DNA of 64,000 nt from Lactarius indigo (GCA_025766275.1 JAFKAC010000195.1:1-64000); one strand, 5' to 3'. Shown: positions 12,301 to 23,415, counted from the stretch's first letter. Made by a program: numbers and translations. Notes: generated from the letters alone by a model not told the origin.

Positions 12301-12394
12301 ACAATAAACTCGTCCCACATCTGTAAGGGGGTGCCACAGGTCAAGCGCATGGCGTGTGCCTTATCCATCAGCATTCAATGGAGATGTTCTATGC
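9357..12394 (-). mobile_element. Copia-1: Ty1/copia retrotransposon relic (pol 3' half)
   Basis: On the - strand there is the end of the integrase (12209-12374, LMDKAHAMRL...MWDEF), a core linker (GCCAYVFIFGPNPKIAAHSTKC near 11373-11495), the RVT_2 polymerase (about 9576-11243, with DMKTAFLNG, MEQPPGF, YGMKQ) and RNase H ending TTLRSFLGVI near 9420. In-frame TGA codons at 10785-10787, 9576-9578 and 9555-9557 sit at places where relatives carry Arg. gag, protease and most of the integrase are missing, because the relic is cut at 12394 by the LTR of Copia-2. A solo LTR (11496-12204) splits it. It is not functional. Confidence 0.85.
11496..12204 (-). repeat. Solo LTR inserted in Copia-1 integrase
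   Basis: 709 bp with ends tgtcacg...cgtgaca, a 7-bp terminal inverted repeat. It is flanked by the 5-bp TSD tggga (11491-11495 and 12205-12209). Removing it restores the integrase reading NLSHLCKIGCCAYV. Inside are three degenerate copies of a ctgtaacagctcc...ctgaggt unit (about 11527-11720). Strand is uncertain, because solo LTR ends are symmetrical. Confidence 0.85.
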
Positions 12395-12873
12395 TGTAAC
12401 ACTGTCACAGCGTTAGCTTGACTTGAGCTTCTAACAAGGGTGACTGGACTTAGCTGAGCATGCTCAAGGCGTTGTTGCGCAGCAAAAGCCTTACAGGCTA
12501 AAGTGCAGCACGCAGGAGGGACATTCTCACCTTTGCAGTAGGTTGAGAGACTGTTTTAGAGGGGAGAGTGTGCACAAGTGAAGAGGGGTAAAGTTCTGTA
12601 TTCGCCTCCCTCCCCATAGGAGGATATTTATGCTCTATGGCCCCACCATGTCCATTTGCGCAAAAGTGATGAGTAAAGGCGTCCACAATATCGCGTTTTT
12701 ACACACGCCTGATGTGTTTCGCGCTTCTGAGACAGTCATGAGACTTCTCCTCATCACTGGACATGATACGCCCACTACCGTACGTATCCTGACTTGCCTA
12801 ATATGGTAAACATAGTACCGTAATGTCGTAACTGCTATAGATAAGGTCCTTATGTACTTATCACGTTCCAACA
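12395..12873 (-). repeat. 3' LTR of Copia-2
   Basis: 479 bp reading TGTTGGAACG...GTGTTACA on the - strand. The polypurine tract aagggggag (12874-12882) lies directly next to its start, as expected for a 3' LTR. Its last 40 bp (ctcaagtcaagctaacg) resemble the ends of the LTRs at 22744-23268 and 35022-42405. Confidence 0.75.
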
Positions 12874-13344
12874 CTCCCCCTTGCTTAGTGCAGCTAGTAA
12901 AGCGCTTCTAAGCAATAGCCTTACTCTATAGACATAAGGATCGGTAATAAACATCGACCGGAAAGGCCTCGACCCTCAAATGTCATAGGGATGTATAGGG
13001 GATTTGGTTGCGGGGTCATTGCAACATCCTTTTTGTGAGGGGTTTTGTAAATCGTAGTAAAGACGCTACTCCCCAACAATGGTCGTCGATCCTCGGTTTC
13101 TTATGAGCAATTTGACCTCTCGTACTATGCCTTGATAGAACAGGATGTGTGAACTTCCTTCTGGTAGAGATACCAGGGTTGTTTGACGCAAAACCATGAG
13201 AGGCTTAGAGTCAGATGACTCAATAAACTTCTATGGTTTGTGACAAAAGAGCAAGTCGTTCGTGACTCACTTCTAAAGAAGAAGCGATGTACACAGAGAA
13301 GCTATGAAAAACCCTTTTTATCTTCTACCCTTCAGGCATAGTGG

Positions 13345-14428
13345 TCAAGTTGCTTGAGCTTGAGTAGGCGAGGAAAACTCAAGCCCAAGCTGTTCCCTGA
13401 ATTTTAGGAACTTAATGCGACCCAGGTTCTTAGTAAAAAGATCGGCGGGGTTCTCAGCTCCTTCTATAAAGAATAACTCTATCTTCTTATCACGGATTAC
13501 TTCACGTATGTAGTGGTGATGTAAATCAATGTGTTTAATCCATTTTTCTTGAACCGGATTAGAAGATAGGAATATGGAGCCTTGATTATCTCCGCATAAT
13601 GGAATTGGTTCTAGATTTATTCCAAGCTCATGAAAGAGCAATCATATCCAAACCAATTGTCTGCTTGTATCACACAGCGACATATATTCTGCTTCAGTGG
13701 ATGAGAGCGCAATTGACTTTTGTGCTCTCGAATTCCAGCAAAATATTCCATTTGCCATTTTTACTAAGTAGCCTGTGGTGGACTTCCTGGTAACTGGGTC
13801 TGAAGCCCAGTCGGAATCTGCATATGCTATTATACCAGCATCACTCTTGCTGTCATAGACTAAGGCATAGTTTGAAGTACCAAGTAAGTAGCAGCATATG
13901 TAAAGAGCATGCTTTAAATGGTCTTCTGATGGGTTGGCTGCAAACTGCGCCATTTTGGTAACAGCATAGGCAATATCCAGTCGTGTACCAATCATAATGT
14001 ATAGGAGTGATCCTATCACTTGTTGGTATGAAGCACGGAGATCTGGAGATGCAGTTCCCTTATTAGGGGTAGGATGATACCCTTCTGGTAGTGGAGTGGG
14101 TACTGATTTGGCGTTAATCAGTTTGAAGTGCTGCAACACTTTCTGAAGGTAATCCTGCTGATCGATCAGGATTCTACCTTTAGAACGTAGTATGCGCATT
14201 CGAAGAAACTCTTTGGTATCACCAAGGTCTCTGCATTCCCAGATTCTCATGAAGCGCTGCTTCAGGGAATCAATATGTTTTTTGTGTTTCCCGAGGAAGA
14301 GGACATCATCGACATAGACAATTACTACAATTGTTTTATCCTCATTTACAAACAGACCTGAGTCTGATTGTAGACGCGTACAACTTAGAGTGCCCATGGA
14401 TTTATCCAGCGCTCTCCACCAAGCAAGA
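13345..14428 (-). pseudogene. Copia-2 polymerase and RNase H, 3' part
   Basis: Encodes the palm motif YVDDVLFLG, the RNase H segment GYLVKMANGIFCWNSRAQKS and TEAEYMS, and the C-terminal ENPADLFTKNLGRIKF, ending at 13345. A TGA at 13642-13644 interrupts QLVWI*LLFHELG where Arg is expected. The upstream half continues at 22264-22743. Confidence 0.85.
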
Positions 14429-15004
14429 TGTTACGATTTTCTCGGACTCGTCTCTTTCCTTACCACTATTCCCTTCCCACACTATACGAGCCCTGTACGA
14501 TTACACGGACTTTACGATTACCCGGCTTCTATCACGTGCCCTGCTTATCGACGTTTCTTTCTGATAAAGCTTGACATGTGCTAGTTTCCGACCTGTTCCC
14601 TCTCACGCGCGACCCTGCGTGATTCTCCTTTATTCTCGATATATCTCTGCTTTGTTCCCCTTATATTCATTCCTTTCTTCCTCGACTTGGCGATGGCGCC
14701 ATCTGTTTGCGATGACCATACAGTACGATCCCTATTTAACCCTAGTCATACCTAGCTTGTACGGTAGACTAGACTTCTTGTGTAATACTACACTCATCTA
14801 CGTGAACTCGCCAGAGTCCCTTGTCTCCCGATCCCCGTCTTCGCTAGACCTTCGAGTCTTAGCACTTCCCTATAGTCCAAGTGACGTGCGTCCTTGTGAC
14901 TCTTGTGCATCATCACATCTGAAGTCAAGCCTCTGAGCTTGGACTACCAATCGATTGACTGACTTAGTACAGGTCGTACTTAACGCCCCTGTAGTGGCGT
15001 TACA
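14429..15004 (+). repeat. Gypsy-1 5' LTR
   Basis: Starts tgttacg, ends ggcgttaca. It holds a TATA-like tatttaa at 14733-14739 and, 33 bp on, the presumed mRNA start agactagactt (14766-14776). By eye it differs from the 3' LTR at about 14 places, nearly all CpG. Confidence 0.9.
14733..14776 (+). promoter_or_regulatory. Gypsy-1 LTR core promoter and predicted self-primer
   Basis: TATA-like tatttaa at 14733 and agactagactt at 14766-14776. The 11-mer is the exact reverse complement of 15007-15017 just past the LTR. The TATA-to-start distance of 33 bp makes it plausible that the transcript begins with this 11-mer, as in Tf1 of fission yeast. Confidence 0.6.
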
Positions 15005-15006
15005 TT

Positions 15007-15017
15007 AAGTCTAGTCT
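15007..15017 (+). other. Gypsy-1 primer-binding site (self-priming type)
   Basis: aagtctagtct lies two bases after the LTR and pairs perfectly over 11 nt with agactagactt in the LTR. I saw no match to a tRNA 3' end (a PBS beginning TGG). Confidence 0.6.
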
Positions 15018-15024
15018 CCTCACC

Positions 15025-16626
15025 GTGGCTCTCACCAGCCGAAGCCAAACAAAGTTTGTCAAGGAGTACCTGGAGCGACACCCCTACGACGATCTACGAC
15101 CCTCCATCAAAGGAACCGCTCTCTGGAGGAACACCCCACACGACGAAGGATACTACGTCTACGACCCCGACAAACTGACATACGAACCAATTGAATATAT
15201 TGAAGACCAACATATTTGGGCCTATGTTGCCTATTCCGACACGAAGCATTCCTGGTATTCGTACAAACCCGTCCCCATCCATCTAGGACTTGGACCAGGA
15301 AAAGGACAAGTCAGCGCTATCGAAGCAGATTCAGACATCGAAGAACCATCATCAGAACCCGACCTAGATAATCCAACACTCACACCAACAATTCAACGCC
15401 CCGTAGACTTCGCATCATATGCCAATATGTCCACAACCCAACTCTCCACCACCCTCACCTCCTCACAACCAACCGCAGGCTCCTCGACAGCGAATCCTGC
15501 AGGTAGTGGAGGACATCCTATGGGAGGAAGTATGTCGACAAGCGGAGGAGGCATTGCGGGAGGCACAGGAAGCCATCATGGAGGCGGTGCGCCTGGAGGT
15601 GGAGGCGGCGGAGCAGCAGCAGGACCCGCCGCTGGAGGACTCCCTCAACCAAATGGACGCCTCGGAGGAAACCCTCCACCAGAATTCACCAGGGATCGAG
15701 AGGCCAGCCGAGCCTTCCTCAATGCTTTCGCCCTCTACCGAGGCATGAATCCGAATGTTCAACAATTGACCCTTCCATATTCCCGCGCAATGACCCTCCT
15801 CTCCTATATCCGAGGGCCACTGGTAGACGACTGGGTCGAAGAACAGATACAATGGCTGGCTGACCAACTAGCGGGTGGCGTGGCCATGAACGCCGAGAAC
15901 CTATGGAATACCATAGAAACATGCTTTATCCAAGCGTATACAGACACCACCCAGCAACAGAAAGCCCGGCATGCCATCCAAAGTCTACGAATGGATAAAG
16001 AAGACATCGACACTTACATAGCCAAATTCTCCAATTTGGCAAATAAGGCGGGGTATAACAAAGACGAAGCCACAACCCTGGAAATTTTCCAGAAGGGCCT
16101 TCCAAATGCACTAGTCATCAATGCAATCAAGTTCCACCATCCCGTGGACTGGGATGATTGGAAAACAGCGGTAATGCTCCAACAAGCAGAATACCTCCTG
16201 CTCAAGGACAGGCTTACGAAGGGAAGAACGGACAGAAAGGGAGGCGCCTCCCGGGACCAATGGCTGAATGCCCTCAATAAGGCCAAAGACCCAAACGCAA
16301 TGGACATCAGCCGTACTTGCGCAAGAGTGGCAATGACGGATGATGAAAAGAAGCAACTCCAAAAAGAGGGGAGATGCTTCCGATGCCGGGGTCAAGGGCA
16401 TATCTCCAGATTCTGCCCCCAGAAACCAACCACCACCGCTAAGGCTGCGAGCACTAATGACTCTGCTCCCACCACAGCCACCATTTCCATGACGGCCTCA
16501 CGACCCCTCTCAAACGAAGAACAAGCGGACGCCCAAGTAGCGGCTTTATTCGCTCAAACCCCCAAAGTACGAGAACTGATGGTAGACAAACTCTTCAGGC
16601 AAAAGAAGGATTTTCTGAACGCTTAA
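15025..16626 (+). CDS. gag: Gypsy-1 Gag polyprotein
   Basis: An open frame of 533 codons. The capsid region carries NLWNTIETCFIQAY, the retrotransposon_gag type (DKEDIDTYIAKFSNLANKAGY, EIFQKGLP), after a Gly-rich linker at about residues 160-210. A C-terminal zinc knuckle CFRCRGQGHISRFC (about residues 450-463) binds RNA. The frame begins GTG GCT in the context caccGTGG. The nearest upstream in-frame stop is at 14992 and the first in-frame ATG is about 134 codons in, so the true start is unclear. Possibilities are a GUG start, a lost ATG, or a start at the internal Met. Function: virus-like particle assembly and RNA packaging. Confidence 0.85.
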   Translation: MALTSRSQTKFVKEYLERHPYDDLRPSIKGTALWRNTPHDEGYYVYDPDKLTYEPIEYIEDQHIWAYVAYSDTKHSWYSYKPVPIHLGLGPGKGQVSAIEADSDIEEPSSEPDLDNPTLTPTIQRPVDFASYANMSTTQLSTTLTSSQPTAGSSTANPAGSGGHPMGGSMSTSGGGIAGGTGSHHGGGAPGGGGGGAAAGPAAGGLPQPNGRLGGNPPPEFTRDREASRAFLNAFALYRGMNPNVQQLTLPYSRAMTLLSYIRGPLVDDWVEEQIQWLADQLAGGVAMNAENLWNTIETCFIQAYTDTTQQQKARHAIQSLRMDKEDIDTYIAKFSNLANKAGYNKDEATTLEIFQKGLPNALVINAIKFHHPVDWDDWKTAVMLQQAEYLLLKDRLTKGRTDRKGGASRDQWLNALNKAKDPNAMDISRTCARVAMTDDEKKQLQKEGRCFRCRGQGHISRFCPQKPTTTAKAASTNDSAPTTATISMTASRPLSNEEQADAQVAALFAQTPKVRELMVDKLFRQKKDFLNA

Positions 16627-16661
16627 ACCCGGCGGCCTGGGCTAGAGCATTAAAACTTAGC

Positions 16662-19600
16662 GTGTACAATAGCAGATTCCGATCCATGCGAATTCCAGTA
16701 CTTTTCAAATCTGCTCACGTGACGGCCAAACGAAATGTCCTGATAGACTCCGGTGCAACCGACAACTTTATAAGCGCAAACCTCTTGAAGCGACTCAAAA
16801 TTGCCTGGCTAACTACCGAACGACCTATCAAGATATGGAACGTAGATGGAACCCATAATCAAGGAGGGGAAATCACGTCCTTCACCGATCTCACTGTTAA
16901 GACAGGAGGAAGAACCCAGAACCTTCGATTCCTCATCACCGACCTAGGGAACGACAAAGTTATACTCGGATACCCTTGGTTTACGGCTTTCGAACCCAAG
17001 TTTCACTGGCGGGATGCTACAATTGACGAAGAATTCCAGCCAGTGGTTATTACCAGCTTACATTTGTCCGACGAAGCCATGCCGTTAGAAGCCACTATTA
17101 AGGCATTGGAGACGTACCAACTGGATGAATTAGCCTGGGAACAACTGGAGAAAATCGACGACCCTCACATCCGATTGCGAAAAACAACAACGGCATCGGA
17201 ATTGGCACAGCAGGAAGCAGCAAAAAAACCTCAGAAGACCTTCGAAGAGATGGTTCTGGAAGAATATCGGAGACATCAGAAGGTATTCAGCGAAGAAGCG
17301 TCCCAACGTTTCCCTCCTTCACGGCCATGGGACCACGCTATAGATCTGGTCCCAACCGCCCCCAAAACAATGGATTGCAAGGTGTACCCACTTATGATTC
17401 CCGAAACTGAGAAACTAACGGAATTCGTAACGGAACACCTGGAGAAAAAGTATATTCAGCCATCAAAATCCCCATACGCATCTCCCTTCTTCTTCATCAA
17501 AAAAAAGGACGGAAAGCTACGCCCGGTACAGGATTACCGTCGCCTTAACGAACTCACCATAAAGAACCACTACCCACTTCCCCTAATTCCCGAACTTATT
17601 GACAAAATTCGAGAAGCACGGCTCTATTCGAAACTTGATATTCGATGGGGATACAACAATGTCCGAATCAAACAAGGGGACGAATGGAAGGCAGCGTTCA
17701 AAACAAACCAAGGACTATTCGAACCCCGAGTCATGTTCTTCGGCCTTACCAACTCCCCCAGCACCTTTCAAACCATGATGGACACCATCTTCCGGGAGTT
17801 AGTATTAACGGGTGAAGTCATCGTCTATATGGACGATATCCTGATTGCAACAGTGGACGACCGCACCCACCATAGGCAGATATTGCACCAGGTTCTCGAC
17901 CTCTGCGACGAACATGATTTATATATCAAACCAGAAAAATGCGTGTTCGAAGTCTATGAAGTGGAATACTTGGGGCTTATCATCGGACGTGGGCAATTAC
18001 GAATGGACCCGGTCAAGGTTCAGGGGGTATGAGATTGGAAGGCGCCAACATCGTTGAAAGAAGTACGGGCCTTCCTAGGGTTCTGCAACTTTTACCGACG
18101 ATTCATACGTGGATTCTCTACGATTGCAAGACCTCTTCACGATCTTACAAAAAAGGACGTCCCCTGGGAATGGACAGAAATCAGACAAAGAGCCTTTGAC
18201 ACCATCAAGGAGTGTATTAGCTCAGAACCGGTACTATTGTTCCCGAAATTAGATCAACCCTTCGAAATTGAAGTTGACGCCTCGAGTTACGCCCTGGGCG
18301 CGGTCCTAAACCAGAAGGGAGAAGATAACAAAATCCATCCAATTGCATTCTATTCCGAGTCCCTATCAGAAGCAGAACGCAACTACGATATCTACGACAG
18401 GGAACTATTGGCAATCATCAAAGCACTGCGAACGTGGTGTACATACCTAGTGGGATCTCCCCACCTAATAACCATTCATATGGACCACGCCAATCTACAA
18501 TATTGGAAAGAACCCAGGAAGATCAACCGATGAGTGGCACGGGAATTCCAGGAGTTATCCAAGTACAATTTCGTACTCAAACATATCCCTGGTAAGAAAA
18601 ATACCCAAGCGGACTCGTTATCAAGACGACCCGACTACGATGACGGCACCAGCGATAATGACCACGTCACGGTACTCCCAGAAGAAGTGTTCCTCAAAAT
18701 AACTCAAACGTCCATGCACGATATGGACATATGGACCCAAATCGCACAAAACATGGACAAGACAACACTTCTCCCATGGATCGAACCCCATAACCTAAAG
18801 AAGCACGACGGTTTATGGTGGAAGAACGACGCCCTCGTTGTTGTGGGAAACAACGATCTTAAACGGGGAGTGATTACCTTTTTCCACGATACTCCGAGCG
18901 CCGGACACCCAGGAATCGCAAACACCCTAGAGCTAGTACGACGCGACTTCTGGTGGCCCAACATGCGAAAGGACGTGGAAGCCTACGTCAAAGGATGCGC
19001 GACATGCCAAAGCAACAAAATCAATCCTCACCGACAAAAGCCACACCTGTTCCCTATTACCACTGAACCATCGGCCAAACCATTCGAGGTGGTAGCCATG
19101 GACTTCATAGTCAAACTCCCACCATCAGGAGGATTCAATTCAATCCTCACTATCACAGACCACAATTGCTCAAAGGCGGCAATATTCATACCATGCAACG
19201 AAACCATAACGTCGGAAGGAGTGGCCAAACTCTACCTCCAACACGTTTATCCCCATTATGGTTTACCCCGAAGAATTATATCTGACCGAGATCCGAGGTT
19301 CGCGTCCACATTTATGAGGCAGTTATGCAAAACACTGGGGATACAACAAAACGTGTCGTCAGCATATCACCCTCAAACAGATGGCCAATCAGAACGCACC
19401 AATCAATGGTTGGAACAGTATCTACGACATTGGTGCAACGTGCAACAGGATAACTGGGCAGAACTGCTGCCTATGGCGCAATTCGCTCACAACTCCTGGA
19501 GAAACACCACCACCAAACACTCTCCTTTCTTGCTTATCATGGGATGGGAACCGCGAACCACGTGGACACTGAAACCATCCAGTAGTCCTACAGTGGACCA

Positions 19601-20156
19601 ACGATTGGAGGAACTACTAATACTCCACCAACACGCACAAGACAGTATCACGCATGCTCAACAACTTATGGCGCAACGGGGAAAAACCAGGTTCACACCT
19701 TATCAACAAGGAGACCAAGTATGGCTAGAAGGGACGAATCTCTGTACCTTCTATCCCACAACCAAATTAGCTCTGAAGCGCCATGGACCCTTCAAGATTA
19801 TCAAAGTTCTATCAGATGTCTCATACGAATTAGAACTTCCAGCGTTATGGAAGATACACCCGGTGTTCCATGCAAACCTCCTTACCCCTTATAAGGAGAC
19901 AGAAATGCATGGCGAAAACTATACCCGACCTCCACCGGACCTTATCGATGGAGAAGAGGAGTATGAAGTGGAGCGAATCGAAGACGCCCAGGAACGAGGA
20001 AGAGGGCGTAAACTCCACTACCTAGTAAAGTGGAAGGGATTCCCACCAAGCGATAACACATGGGAACCCGCAGCAAACATGACCCACGCCACAGACGTCA
20101 TCAAGGATTATTACCGACGATATCCGACCACCAAAGGGGCTGGACGAACCATATAA
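16662..20156 (+). pseudogene. pol: Gypsy-1 Pol: protease, RT, RNase H, integrase, chromodomain
   Basis: One continuous frame with two TGA codons (18030-18032 and 18531-18533) and no frameshift. Order: protease with LIDSGATDNFI (about 16740); RT with KLDIRWGYNN and VYMDDILIA (about 17825); RNase H with FEIEVDASSYALGA and YDIYDRELLAI; integrase with the zinc motif GHPGIANTLELVRRDFWWP...CATCQ, then MDFIVKLP, SDRDPRF and QTDGQSERTNQWLEQ for the D,D-35-E triad; and a C-terminal chromodomain (YEVERI...YLVKWKGFPPSDNTWEP, about 19963-20110). Chromodomains of this kind steer integration to heterochromatin. The stops sit at positions where relatives have Arg (GVR-DWK; NRR-VA). pol is in a different frame from gag and its first ATG is near 16686. 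Confidence 0.9.
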
Positions 20157-20196
20157 AAATACGAGCAACTGCACTCCCAAACCCCCCAGCCCCACA

Positions 20197-21648
20197 ATGA
20201 CCAACACACCAGTTTCCAACACCACCCTTGTCCAAATCCTCAGCAACCCCCAACTTGAAGCCGCCCTCGAACGAGGGATCGTCACTATCGACCTCTCCGA
20301 CATTCCCTGTTTATCACCACCCCCTTCTCCCCGACACACAACCACCTACGCCGAACTCCGCATTCCGGAACGAGAACCCGGAGAGCTCACCCCATCCACA
20401 CCAGAAGAAGGGCAATACTCCCCGACACCTCCTCCCCGACAACAATCGACCCCTCCACCTGAACCACAACCCCCGTCACCGCCATCCTCGACACCATCCA
20501 CGCCACCCCCACCACTCGAACCATTTACCCTGGTTCGCGCTCACACTCCCATTGACTACGACAGACCCGACTCCCCACCTGCTAACACTGACGACCCCGG
20601 TGCTCCCTTCTTCCCGAATGTTCTGGGAAGCCCCAAGTACTACCCCCTGCAGATCCCGCTACCTGACGGTGGATCCAACACTGCGAAGTATATCTACTAT
20701 TGCAAGGGATTCACCGAGGTAGTAGGGATGATGGGCGCTGGGCAACCACATTATGGGGAAACAGTTTACCTCTCGTCACTCAGGCCTAATGTCTCGGCAC
20801 CCCCCTTCACAGCCGAACAACTCCAGTTTTTCGACCCCCATGATATTCGTGCTTGCACTCTAGACGAAACCCTCATTGAGCTCAATTCCCCACGTCTCAC
20901 AGCTGAAGTCACTAGGCTGCGAACCGGACTCCTAGCACTCAAGGAGATCGATGAAAAATGCGAGAAACTAGAGGAGGACGCACGGAAGCTACGGTCGGAG
21001 CGACTTACAATAGACCTGATGCTGGCCAGCACCAAGAGGAGACTTCAGTATGCTGGGGCCCTCGCCACTATCGGCAACGAATACGCACGCATGACGGCCT
21101 TACCTGCCCCCCTTCGACATTCACGTTACGCTATTCCCTTCGCTCCGCGACGAGGAGGGCCTCTTGAATTCCCTCGTCTCGCCGACAAACACCACCGACG
21201 GCGCTGTTATCATTGCGGCAGCTCCCACCACCTGGTACACGATTGCCCTACCAGGCCACGACCGGCCTGCTGACACTGCCAGAGCCAAGAGCATCAGTCT
21301 TATCGGTGCATCTTCCGCCGCGCCGGAATGGTTGAAGAAGTCATCACCACCTCCCAAGCAGACGAGCGTATCCGACAGGCCATAGGCACTGAGGCATCCA
21401 CATCTTTCACGGTTCCGGAACCACCGACAATTGCGACTGAAACTCAGGGGAGGTGGTGCGGGCGATGTTTCCGCACTGACGCCAACCATGACGAGATTCG
21501 ATGCCCACAATACGAGATGTGCCGCAAATGTGGAAAGCGCGGGCCTTTTCTTTTCCTCAAAACCCATTACTGTCGACTCGACATCTCTCCGTGGCCGGAG
21601 AATAACCTTGATGCTGACATCTATGACCTTGTAGACCCAGAGTCCTGA
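20197..21648 (+). pseudogene. Gypsy-1 third ORF: Pro-rich, coiled-coil, multiple zinc-knuckle protein
   Basis: Sense-strand frame of 484 codons between pol and the polypurine tract, starting ATG 20197 and broken only by TGA 21271-21273. Residues about 40-115 are Pro/Ser/Thr-rich. A middle domain has YYPLQIPLPDGG and KYIYYCKGFTEVVG. A charged coiled coil follows (LKEIDEKCEKLEEDARKLRS). The C-terminal third has a CCHC knuckle CYHCGSSHHLVHDC, a second Cys/His cluster spanning the stop (C*HCQSQEHQSYRC, where CGA would give Arg), and a third set CGRCFRTDANHDEIRC plus CRKCGKRG. No signal peptide or membrane segment is evident, so it is not an envelope. A second nucleic-acid-binding protein is the natural inference; function is unknown. 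Confidence 0.7.
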
Positions 21649-21682
21649 AGTCAAGGCGTCTTCAGGCCAAGATGGGGGGTAA

Positions 21683-22258
21683 TGTTATGATTTTCTTGGA
21701 CTCGTCTCTTTCCTTACCACTATTCCCTTCCCACACTATACGAGCCCTGTACGATTACACGGACTTTACGATTACCCGGCTTCTATCACGTGCCCTGCTT
21801 ATCGACGTTCCTTTCTGATAAAGCTTGACATGTGCTAGTTTCCGACCTGTTCCCTCTCATGCGCGACCCCGCGTGATTCTCCTTTATTCTCGATATATCT
21901 CTGCTTTGTTCCCCTTATATTCATTCCTTTCTTCCTCGACTTGGCGATGGCGCCATCTGTTTGCGATGACCATACAGTACGATCCCTATTTAACCCTAGT
22001 CATACCTAGCTTGTATGGTAGACTAGACTTCTTGTGTAATACTACACTCGTCTACGCGAACTCACCAGAGTCCCTTGTCTCCCGATCCCCGTCTTTGCTA
22101 GACCTTCGAGTCTTAGCACTTCCCTATAGTCCAAGTGACGCGCGTCCTTGTGACTCTTGTGCATCATCACATCTGAAGTCAAGCCTCTGAGCTTGGACTA
22201 CCAATTGATTGACTGACTTAGTACGGGTCGTACTTAACGCCCCTGTAGTGGCATTACA
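21683..22258 (+). repeat. Gypsy-1 3' LTR
   Basis: Same length as the 5' LTR, starting tgttatg and ending gcattaca. It follows the purine-rich gatggggggtaa directly. Most differences from the 5' LTR are tg or ca in place of cg, or the reverse. Confidence 0.9.
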
Positions 22259-22263
22259 CAAGA

Positions 22264-22743
22264 GCAGCTTGTTTAAGTCCGTAGATGGCTTTTCTAAGGC
22301 GCATCACTTTGTTTTGTTGGCCAGGGATTTTAAACCCTTCAGGTTGTTCCATGTAGAGTTCCTCATCAAGGTCTCCATATAGGAAGGCTGTTTTGACGTC
22401 CAGTCCAGAGATGTGCCAATCCTTCAGCGCTGTAAGCATGAGCATCATCCGGACGGTCTCAAAGCGTACCACAGGTGAGAATATTTCGTCATAATCAATG
22501 CCTTCAACCTGAGAAAAGCCTTTGGCAACTAGCCTGGCTTTCTTTCGACCATCTGACTTTAAGTCAAATACCCATCGATTCTTGATAACCTTTCTGCCTT
22601 TCGGCGGGTTAACAAGTTCGTAGACTTTGCGATTGTAAAGGGAAGCAAGTTCCTCTTTGCATGCATTACGCCACTCCTCCTGAGAGTCACTTGGCATTTT
22701 AAGAATGTCCCGATAGGTCCATTCACAAATATTAGAGGTATCA
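22264..22743 (-). pseudogene. Copia-2 reverse transcriptase, 5' part
   Basis: Contains EWRNACKEELASLYNRKVYEL, KARLVAKGFSQVEGIDYDE, LDVKTAFLYGDLDEELYMEQ and YGLKQAAL, the standard RVT_2 fingers. It reads up to an abrupt break at 22743, where another LTR starts. It is cut off from its 3' half by Gypsy-1. Confidence 0.85.
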
Positions 22744-23268
22744 TGTCACGTTTCCACTTTGACCTATGAATCGAACTTCATTCCAACCCTTACTGTACTG
22801 GTTGCAACTACGGCGGTAAGGTATATTAGTTGCGGACTTTACGGTGATACGGTAGCACGATAGGAGATACGGTACTGATAGCTGACTGAGGATGGACGCC
22901 ACTGATACTAGTACTAGTAGTACTAGGGTTTGAGATACTTACGCGATACGTTGGACGCTACTTACGGTGACTCATAGCAGCGCTTCTAAGCCTGCTGGTT
23001 TGTGTATTTAAACTGTCTCATGAAGACCAAGATACGCCATCTTGGTCTTCTTGAATCGTCACTTCTCTCTTCTCCATTCTCTCTCTCTCTCGTGACAAGC
23101 GTCCGACTGCGTTTGTGACTAAGACAGTATAGCTTGCTGGTGTACCTCCACGTATTCACTGAGGCAGGGACTTGGACCTTCGCGTCTTCAAGCCAACGAG
23201 TTATTCCATCGCTCAGTTGTTATCACCATTCTGAGCTTAAGTCAAGCTAACGTCGTGACGACGTTACA
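22744..23268 (+). repeat. LTR-B copy 1
   Basis: 525 bp, ends tgtcacg...cgacgttaca. It is related to the LTR at 35022-42405 through the shared hairpin gaagaccaagat/atcttggtcttc and a matching 3' end (aagtcaagctaacgtcgtgac). No TSD was found (left flank tatca, right flank tctct), so it is likely one end of an element whose remainder was lost. Copia-2 stops at its left edge. Confidence 0.7.
23022..23050 (+). promoter_or_regulatory. Conserved 12-bp perfect hairpin in LTR-B
   Basis: Arms gaagaccaagat and atcttggtcttc flank a 5-nt loop (acgcc). It lies 17 bp after a TATA-like tatttaaa (23005). The same hairpin recurs at 42159-42187 and, with a one-base bulge, at 45305-45333. Confidence 0.7.
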
Positions 23269-23415
23269 TCTCTAGGGTACTACCCTTTACTATAGATCCT
23301 TAGTAGCCCCAGTATCAAGGCTGTAAGGCTGAGGGATACAGAGACTTAGTAGTCCTTCGCCAGACCAAAAGCTCCTATTCTGTTGAAGCCAACAAAGCTG
23401 TTGCATGACTATTAC

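Larger units (their letters stand above)
14429..22258 (+). mobile_element. Gypsy-1: complete Ty3/gypsy chromovirus
   Basis: 7.83 kb. Both LTRs are 576 bp (14429-15004 and 21683-22258) and it is flanked by the TSD caaga (14424-14428 and 22259-22263). Order: 5' LTR, primer site 15007-15017, gag, pol with a C-terminal chromodomain, an extra zinc-knuckle ORF, polypurine tract gatggggggtaa, 3' LTR. Pol and ORF3 carry three TGA codons in total, so this copy is probably dead although its layout is complete. A solo LTR of the same family, reversed, lies at 41521-42107. Confidence 0.93.
12395..22743 (-). mobile_element. Copia-2: Ty1/copia relic split by Gypsy-1
   Basis: - strand element. Its 3' LTR is at 12395-12873, the coding pieces are at 13345-14428 and 22264-22743, and Gypsy-1 lies between them. 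The 5' part (gag, protease, integrase, 5' LTR) is absent, replaced at 22744 by another LTR. Joining the flanks over one TSD copy (caaga) gives the polymerase reading YGLKQAALAWWRALDKSMG, which proves Gypsy-1 inserted into it. Confidence 0.85.

Noticed and set aside
20228..20722. 164-codon His/Pro-rich frame on the + strand
   Set aside because: It overlaps Gypsy-1 ORF3 in another frame and reflects the Pro-codon-rich composition there.
20197..21648. Envelope gene of a retrovirus-like element
   Set aside because: No signal peptide, membrane segment or cleavage site is visible; zinc knuckles and a coiled coil indicate an intracellular protein.
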